DNA of 10,751 nucleotides from PUMD01 sp964599275 (GTDB lineage: Bacteria; Bacillota; Sulfobacillia; SLMV01), in the NCBI GenBank assembly GCA_964599275.1, contig CAZRFK010000067.1, positions 1 through 10,751 on the forward strand, in the 5' to 3' direction. Made by a program: the position numbers and the translations under genes. Below the pieces are notes generated by a model that ran no database searches, had not been told where the DNA came from, and saw only the letters and a list, made by a program, of their open reading frames with translations. Each line of letters begins with the position of its first letter. Positions within the stretch are counted from its first letter, which is position 1. This document shows, in pieces, positions 6,021 through 10,751 of this stretch.

Positions 6021-6356
6021 CTATTCTTCAGAGTCAGAGTGCTCATCCAGCTTCTCCTGAACTTGAACAAGCTTCTGTTCTGCCTTTTCCAACTTATCTT
6101 CCATTTCTTCAATTTTCTGCGTACCCCTCACTATTGCTTCCTTGCTACTCTCCAGGGTATTACCCGCACGCTTAATCATTTCATCGGTGACCTCAACTGC
6201 ATCTCTCCTTACTTCCTGTAATTTGTTTTTGGCCTGGGCGCCCACCCTGGCACGAAAGTCTTCACCATTGTCAGACATAGCCATAAAACTGACTCCCGCA
6301 CCCAGCAGACCTCCAACCAGAAGACCAAATAGCAGTTTACCAGTATCTTTTTTCAT
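6021..6356 (-). CDS. YtxH-like domain small membrane protein
   Basis: A 111-residue protein with a short basic start (MKKDTGK), one hydrophobic, glycine-rich segment at about residues 8-27 (LLFGLLVGGLLGAG) and then a long hydrophilic, strongly charged helix. This is the plan of the YtxH-like family (PF12732), often stress-linked in Firmicutes. The region from about 75 to 107 (EEMEDKLEKAEQKLVQVQEK) has heptad spacing and probably forms a coiled coil on the inner or outer face of the membrane; the topology is not certain. The stop is TAG, followed by four sense codons and a TGA. GGAAGGAG lies upstream of the ATG at rather long spacing (about 13 bases). The function is unknown; by analogy a structural or envelope-stress role is possible. 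Confidence 0.85.
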   Translation of the reverse strand: MKKDTGKLLFGLLVGGLLGAGVSFMAMSDNGEDFRARVGAQAKNKLQEVRRDAVEVTDEMIKRAGNTLESSKEAIVRGTQKIEEMEDKLEKAEQKLVQVQEKLDEHSDSEE

Positions 6357-7772
6357 TTCTTATCTTCACACTCCTTCCAGCCTGTTTTTAGTTGATCTTG
6401 TGCAAACCACAGCTATAACAGAATTATTATTATTTTAATGGATAAATGATGTAAAAACAACGTAGACCACAAGATGTGCGTACTTTGAACAGAACGTCGG
6501 AACTCCCCGCACTGATACCACTTTCAGCAACGGAATGCGTTGTTGATGCCATCTCATCTGAAATCCGGGCTGGATTCACACAACCCCCCGTGTGGTCCCC
6601 CATATAAAAAACAAACGTCTTACCATCTTCACCTGCTGCAAAAAAGTCAGCCACATTCGCACCGTATCCAGACTGTTTACACAACCCGATCTGGCATTGG
6701 AGGAACTTCGGCTTATCGCCAGATGCCCGCAGGTGGTGCAGCAGAGGACGTTTTATAGGTCGGAAACTCCATCAATGCAGTAGGGTAATTTGAAACTACC
6801 TATGTATATTCCATCAACTATATCAGAAACCCTGATCTCGGTGACCGGTGATTCCTGAGCTGCTCCACGGTTGGCGTAAAACTAAATGTTGTACAGCTGA
6901 CGACAAAGCAATTTGCAGCAGGAATAAATGATGAGAGCCATCTGCAGGCTTAGTCACAAGGTTTTCAACAAACCGTTTGATATGATGCTCCTTATTAGAG
7001 CCGGTATAAACCACTATTTCTGAGCCCAGTACATCTCCTTTTATCGATTCGCATATATTCTTCACGTCTATTGTTTGTTGCTTTCGCTGTTTGCAAGACA
7101 GATTGTATATTAACAGCCACAGACTGTTGCTTGCACAGCAAGAAGAGATACAATCCAATGCAGGTTCAGCTATACCCTGAATATTTTACATTGCAGGGGA
7201 TTAACTGCAACAACCCTCTATATTCACTTGTGCTTTTATTATTCCATTTTGGAGGTTGTTGGTCATTGATACTTTATGGCGATTCATCCACGCCCGTGTC
7301 ACGAGCGAGGCTTTCTCGCTAAAAAATGGTAATAAAGCATGCCAAAAGTGTTATTATCAAAAGAAGGCAACCAATATCAACATACTCACAAAAGATTTCC
7401 ATAAAAATCTGTACATTGCAAACATAGAATATGATCGATAAAAAAAGAAGGATATAGAAGCAAGTTCATCGAAAAGGATATAAACTATAATCCCAAATAC
7501 CTTATAGATAACCATAAGGAAAAAGAGGCTGGTACGTGGCTACCCGGTTACAGTCAGGTGCAGGTCGAGTAATGACTTTGTCGCGCTCGGCGTAAACAGA
7601 GATGCCTTCACTAACTGACATTGTTCGAATCCGTAGCACCAGGCTTTCAAGGAAGCAGATTAGAGGTCAAAACAAAGGACCTACCTGTTACGAGTTCCAA
7701 TTTTTTCTCGATAGTTAGCTGGATCCAAGAATAATAGGTCTCAGCCAATATAATATAGAGAGGAGGTTTCCA
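6357..7772. other. Long stretch without a supportable gene
   Basis: About 1.4 kb with only short frames. Two minus-strand frames look partly protein-like: 6430-6684 (contains GKTFVFYMGDHTGG and TTHSVAESGISAG) and 6823-7158 (contains CESIKGDVLGSEIVVYTGS). I recognise neither and see no good start with ribosome binding site, so they are probably relics or chance. A third minus-strand frame around 7500-7630 includes SVYAERDKVITRP. Between 7160 and 7500 the DNA is clearly more AT-rich than its surroundings. A six-base-stem hairpin, AGCGAG/CTCGCT with loop GCTTT, lies near 7302-7320. Confidence 0.4.
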
Positions 7773-8126
7773 ATGTCCACAGAACAAACCCCTGAAGAAC
7801 AATCCAAAACTGCTTTGGGAATTGACGAGAACCTGGAGGCACTGCTGTGCTATCTTCTGGGCTGGATCTCAGGGTTGGTACTTTTACTGCTCGAAAAGGA
7901 AAACGAATTCGTCAGATTTCACGCCATGCAGTCGATAGTGGTGTTTGGAGCCATATTTGTGGCTTCCATGATCCTCGGAATTATACCAATTATAGGCTGG
8001 ATAATATCGATTTTGCTGTGGCCGGCAAGCGTCATCCTGGCATTATTCCTGATGTACAAGGCCTTCAACGGAGAAAGGTATAAATTGCCCATCGCCGGAG
8101 ATTTCGCTGAAGAGCAGCTGAATTGA
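7773..8126 (+). CDS. DUF4870 domain membrane protein
   Basis: A 117-residue protein of the DUF4870 family, small integral membrane proteins of unknown function found across bacteria. The family hallmarks are all present: TALGIDENLEALLCYLLGW near the start, the EKENEFVRFHAMQS segment at about residues 41-54, and a hydrophobic C-terminal half. Three hydrophobic spans are apparent, roughly 24-40, 55-72 and 75-94 (the second and third joined by IPIIGW). A soluble tail with ERYKLPIAGDFAEEQLN ends the protein. The ATG follows a strong AGGAGG at seven bases. It is the only intact plus-strand gene in the window, flanked on both sides by DNA without intact genes, so no partner can be inferred. Confidence 0.92.
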   Translation: MSTEQTPEEQSKTALGIDENLEALLCYLLGWISGLVLLLLEKENEFVRFHAMQSIVVFGAIFVASMILGIIPIIGWIISILLWPASVILALFLMYKAFNGERYKLPIAGDFAEEQLN

Positions 8127-8139
8127 ATCATACGGAACA

Positions 8140-8161
8140 GGGGCGCCCCCTGGCGCTGTCA
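8140..8161 (+). repeat. GC-rich hairpin after the DUF4870 gene
   Basis: GCGCC at 8142-8153 region pairs with GGCGC around a CCCT loop, inside a very GC-rich block that also contains the palindrome GGGGCGCCCC. It starts about 14 bases after the DUF4870 stop codon. There is no T-run, so a terminator role is only suggested by position. Confidence 0.3.
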
Positions 8162-8641
8162 TTATAGTAAATAAGGTAAGGGTCTCGAAGTTTCCAAAGG
8201 AGATCATCCGGGACGGGATGTGCATGCCCGATAGGCCTCATGCCCAGGTCAGCAGAGTGCAGCTTCTGAACCATCGATTATCCACTCCGATGAGACCGTC
8301 AAAGTAATCCGAGGAATTGCCGTCGATGCTTTACAGGTATGTTATAGCGGGACACCGGGGAAGACCCGGAGGTACAGAATACGGTCTGAGCATAAAACTC
8401 AAAGAAGTGGTGCCGCTTTGCTTCACGGCAGATGCTATCGCACCAATGATACGTACTATCGGGGGAGAAGCACTCTTCTCAGGCTCTGTCAGTCAAGACT
8501 GTCTGAAGTCGATGCCCTCCCCCAGCAGATTAAATCCGAGATTTATAAGATTTTCAAAAGCTCGCTGTGCTTTACCCCCTCACAATGTCTCTTGCGCAAA
8601 TACAATCCGCCTTGTAAATCTCAGAACTGGGGTTTGTTGAA
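8162..8641 (+). other. Degenerate stretch with protein-like fragments, unrecognised
   Basis: No intact gene. On the plus strand, one frame near 8180-8305 reads VSKFPKEIIRDG and ends RPSK with TAA. Another near 8418-8600 contains DALPQQIKSEIYKIFKSS. The fragments have coding-like composition, lie on one strand and change frame, which suggests a decayed gene, but I cannot name it. Confidence 0.25.
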
Positions 8642-8905
8642 TCACATATGCAGATATCTGTGAGGATACCGCTTATGGTCTGTCAATGAGAGTGGTCCGC
8701 AGTAAGCGCAACTCACCCACATCTTCAACCCCTGCAGATCACCCAACACATCCTCAAATTTATCCCGACAATTCCGGCCAGGTCGTCTGTCCAGCTGAAA
8801 TGAAACAGCTGTGCGGGTGGTGTTCAACAGCGACACAAAGACCACCGGTGCTGAAAAGTGGTGGCCTTGTTCATAAGATGCTGTGGTATGCACATCGGAC
8901 TTCAA
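8642..8905 (-). mobile_element. Possible transposase fragment (IS66-like catalytic region)
   Basis: The minus-strand frame contains FSAPVVFVSLLNTTRTAV, then FQLDRRPGRNCRDKFEDVLGDL followed by QGLKMWVSCAYCG. The pattern of a strand, a Arg-rich turn, an F..VLGD helix, G..L and then an aromatic-plus-Gly block resembles the DDE domain of IS66-type transposases (FxPSR...FLGD..G.L..DGY.GY), with Asp replaced in the SCAYCG motif. No terminal repeats or remaining transposase parts are visible, and the match is from memory of the motif only. If correct, it is a small leftover of an insertion sequence. Confidence 0.3.
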
Positions 8906-8947
8906 TGCGTGAGCTCACTATATGCAGCTCGCGCCCAAGGGATTATC

Positions 8948-9733
8948 TCACATATGTATATGTCCCTGCAGCACGGTGACCGCCTGTCCCCCCAACCACA
9001 CTCTATTTCCTTTCGACTTTACGGTGACAAATCCACCCCGGTCGGAAGCCTGATAGCCCACAAGTTCTTCTTTCCCCAACTTACTGCTCCAGTACGGTCC
9101 CAGGCAGCAGTGAGCTGAACCGGTAACCGGATCTTCATCCACGCCTACCGCCGGGGCGAAAAACCGAGAAACAAAATCGTACTTTTCTGACTGAGAAGGG
9201 GCTGCGACAATTACCCCCCTGGTATCAACCTTCTGCATTAATGAAAAGTTGGGGTCGATGTTTCTGACTATATCCTCAGAAGTCACCTCCAGCAGGTAAT
9301 CGAAACGGTTCCTCCCCACATACGCCGGTTCAACATCCAGGGATTTCAAAAGGATCCCCGGTGCATCGGCCTCCTTTTCAACTTCTGCGGGGAAATCCAT
9401 CATTATCACACCATCACTTTTTGTCGCAGTCAACAAGCCGCTCCGGGTTAGAAAGCGGGCGTCCTCCTCTGCCGCCAGATAGCCCTCATCCCACAGGATG
9501 TGTGCAGCAGCCAGGGTGGCGTGGCCGCACAGTTCAACCTCTGTAGTGGGTGTGAACCATCGCAGCTGACAACCGTCCTCCTTATTATGAACGAATGCAG
9601 TTTCTGACAGGTTCATTTCTGCGGCTATGTTCTGCATCAGGTCATCGTTCAGCTCTGTGTCTGTAATAGTGACGGCCGCCGGATTTCCGGAAAAAGGACG
9701 CTCGGTGAAAGAATCAACCTGATATATTTTCAT
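8948..9733 (-). CDS. PhzF family isomerase
   Basis: Intact 261-residue member of the PhzF family, in which cofactor-free enzymes isomerise small molecules (PhzF itself converts trans-2,3-dihydro-3-hydroxyanthranilate in phenazine synthesis; most members have unknown substrates). The hallmark start MKIYQVDSF with GNPAAV is present. Glu44 in NLSETAF is the equivalent of the catalytic Glu45 of PhzF. CGHAT lies at 69-73 and the second-half signature DEDPVTGSAHC at 199-209. The length is typical for the two-lobed diaminopimelate-epimerase-like fold. GGAGGTGG precedes the ATG by a good distance. The gene lies 110 bases downstream of the thiamine-binding family gene on the same strand and may share its transcript. 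No phenazine genes are nearby, so the substrate cannot be inferred. Confidence 0.95.
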   Translation of the reverse strand: MKIYQVDSFTERPFSGNPAAVTITDTELNDDLMQNIAAEMNLSETAFVHNKEDGCQLRWFTPTTEVELCGHATLAAAHILWDEGYLAAEEDARFLTRSGLLTATKSDGVIMMDFPAEVEKEADAPGILLKSLDVEPAYVGRNRFDYLLEVTSEDIVRNIDPNFSLMQKVDTRGVIVAAPSQSEKYDFVSRFFAPAVGVDEDPVTGSAHCCLGPYWSSKLGKEELVGYQASDRGGFVTVKSKGNRVWLGGQAVTVLQGHIHM

Positions 9734-9790
9734 GACCCCACCTCCAACTTTCGTTCAAAACACTTCCTTGTCCCCAATCACTCCAGTGCG

Positions 9791-9819
9791 GTCTCACTGA
9801 GAATTTTCACTCAAGAGAC
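9791..9819 (-). other. Hairpin between the MTH1187-family and PhzF genes
   Basis: GTCTC (9791-9795) pairs with GAGAC (9815-9819), and inside it GAG (9799-9801) with CTC (9810-9812) around an AT-rich loop. It lies in the 110-base gap between the two genes. Without a T-run it may be an RNA-processing or partial termination element rather than a true terminator. Confidence 0.3.
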
Positions 9820-9843
9820 TGCTCCCAGGTGCTTCAATGCAAA

Positions 9844-10158
9844 TCACTTCTCGTGGGATTTCTGCATTTTCTTCTGCACTGACTCCATCTTGGTATTCAT
9901 CTTGTGAGTCTTGTCTCGTCGGTCATCCATCTTGACAATGGTGCCAACCCGGTCAGCACCCTTTTCAAAGATCGCCTCCTGCATCTGCCGCACAACCTCA
10001 AAGAGTACGTCGGGGTCTCCCTCGATAGTGGTAAACATCGGTCCGAATTCATACTCAATGTCATCCCGCTCTTCCAGCACTTTCAACGCCTCAGCCACAT
10101 ACTCACTCAAACTGACTCCCTCACCAACAGGACTGACGCTAACAGCTACAATGGCCAT
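9844..10158 (-). CDS. MTH1187/YkoF-type thiamine-binding family protein
   Basis: A 104-residue protein of the MTH1187 (former DUF77, PF01910) family. The sequence follows the family plan: MAIVAVSVSPVGEG for the first strand, SLSEYVAEALKVL for helix one, EYEFGPMFTTIEGD for the paired strands with the conserved GPMxTxxEGD motif at about residues 39-48, then the second helix (VLFEVVRQMQEAIFEKGADRV). Family members form ferredoxin-like dimers or tetramers, and some bind thiamine or related pyrimidines (as YkoF does). A lysine-rich tail of about 25 residues (from KMDDRR on) is probably flexible. The ribosome binding site AGAGGAGGT is excellent. It lies upstream of PhzF on the same strand. Whether it binds thiamine here is inferred from the family only. 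Confidence 0.92.
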   Translation of the reverse strand: MAIVAVSVSPVGEGVSLSEYVAEALKVLEERDDIEYEFGPMFTTIEGDPDVLFEVVRQMQEAIFEKGADRVGTIVKMDDRRDKTHKMNTKMESVQKKMQKSHEK

Positions 10159-10257
10159 GGAATACCTCCTCTAATATTTTGTTTAGTGATGAGCATCATT
10201 TGAAAATAAAGTGATTTCAGTTCGTACAATCCGAGCGTTACTTCAGTCGTCATTATA

Positions 10258-10751
10258 TCACACTTCTGAGGCAACCACTCCTGCCAAGACACAGAAACTA
10301 TCCAGGTTCTGCAGGAATTCACTGACCAGCTCAGGGTTAATCTCCAGATCATCATAAACGGGGGTGTTTGGGAAAACGGCCTCATCCTTGATGTGTTGTG
10401 AAGCTTCTCGTCAAGCAGATTCTCTTCCTGCAGAATGGAAAATATCCTCGCAACTGTGGGGAATGCGACACCAGAAAAAGCAGCGATATTATGTCATGGA
10501 ATATTATTATGTATAGCTCCAGCAGGTTGCGCTCACCGGTCCTGTAAAGCCTCATTTTTTATGTATTCTCGCTGCTTCACCTCTAATAACTGGGTATATT
10601 CCTTAAGCTGCTACCTAGTGCTGAGATTTAAAAGATTATCTTCGATCAACAGCTCAACATCAAACATTTCGAGTAGTAATTCTGCTGGGACCAGGGTGCG
10701 GTTTTGCTGCAAGATGGGTGCCTGTGGCAATGTTACCTCCCTGCTGTCCAC
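10258..10751 (-). pseudogene. Decayed gene with copper-amine-oxidase-N-like domain, cut by the window edge
   Basis: The minus strand from the right edge reads VDSREVTLPQAPILQ and NRTLVPAELLLEMF, the pattern of the copper amine oxidase N-terminal domain (PF07833: VDGREV...NGRTLVPLRFIAE), a secreted or cell-wall repeat common in Firmicutes. The frame then has a TAG at 10611-10613 followed by QLKEYTQLLEVKQREY. After frame changes come ERNLLELY, FPTVARIFSILQEENLLDEK and finally INPELVSEFLQNLDSF through VVASEV with TGA at 10258-10260. The order suggests a single protein whose C-terminal part is helical. At least three frame breaks plus the TAG make it a relic. Its N-terminus, possible signal peptide and any further domains lie outside the window. 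Confidence 0.7.

Noticed and set aside
7302..7325. AGCGAG/CTCGCT hairpin followed by AAAAAA as a terminator
   Set aside because: The homopolymer is A on the plus strand, and on the minus strand the T-run precedes the hairpin instead of following it.
7621..7650. GTTCGAATCC followed by GCACCA, like the 3' end of a tRNA gene
   Set aside because: The bases on either side of the TTCGAAT loop do not pair as a T-stem, and no anticodon or D-arm can be folded upstream.
7726..7754. Perfect TATAAT at 7749-7754 ahead of the DUF4870 gene as its -10 box
   Set aside because: It lies only a few bases before the ribosome binding site, so transcription would begin inside that site, and there is no -35 match at the right distance.
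9904..10203. Plus-strand frames of 87-99 residues
   Set aside because: Antisense shadows of the MTH1187-family gene, with no ribosome binding site of their own.
1..10751. CRISPR array, rRNA or complete insertion sequence
   Set aside because: No regularly spaced direct repeats, no rRNA-like segments and no intact transposase with terminal repeats were seen.

Overview
The window looks like chromosomal DNA of an anaerobic low-to-mid-GC Gram-positive (Firmicutes-type) bacterium. Intact genes carry strong GGAGG-type ribosome binding sites. The protein set is rubredoxin, a YtxH-like protein, a DUF4870 protein, an MTH1187/YkoF-type thiamine-binding protein and decayed YlbF-family and clostridial-type alcohol dehydrogenase genes. 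Acidic proteins would suit a halophile such as a member of Halanaerobiales, but that placement is a guess from protein character and not a database result.

Layout. 1-950: a candidate terminator at the left edge, then a degenerate second copy of a rubredoxin gene (minus) in otherwise non-coding DNA. 953-1600: remnant of a zinc-dependent alcohol dehydrogenase (minus) with a large internal deletion, a frame change and a TAG, followed by a hairpin terminator. 1876-3120: intact cyclopropane-fatty-acid synthase family gene (minus). 3218-3650: no recognisable gene. 3650-5371: a wrecked cluster of an ArsA/Get3-like ATPase and two YlbF-family genes. The N-terminal part of the ATPase lies on the minus strand and the C-terminal part on the plus strand, which suggests an inversion through the gene or two half-lost copies. 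5627-6356: intact rubredoxin and YtxH-like genes (both minus). 6357-7772: about 1.4 kb without a supportable gene. 7773-8126: intact DUF4870 membrane protein (plus). 8127-8947: degenerate DNA including a weak transposase-like remnant. 8948-10158: intact PhzF-family isomerase and thiamine-binding/MTH1187-family genes (both minus). 10258-10751: decayed gene with a copper-amine-oxidase-N-like domain, running off the window.

In short, the region is a patchwork of six intact genes separated by gene relics. The intact genes (lipid modification, electron transfer, small membrane or envelope proteins, small-molecule isomerase, thiamine binding) do not form one pathway. The relics are the more informative part. 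They show an ArsA-like ATPase once next to two cysteine-tailed YlbF proteins. They also show a rubredoxin duplicate that lost exactly five residues in frame, and a run of in-frame interruptions that are all TAG.
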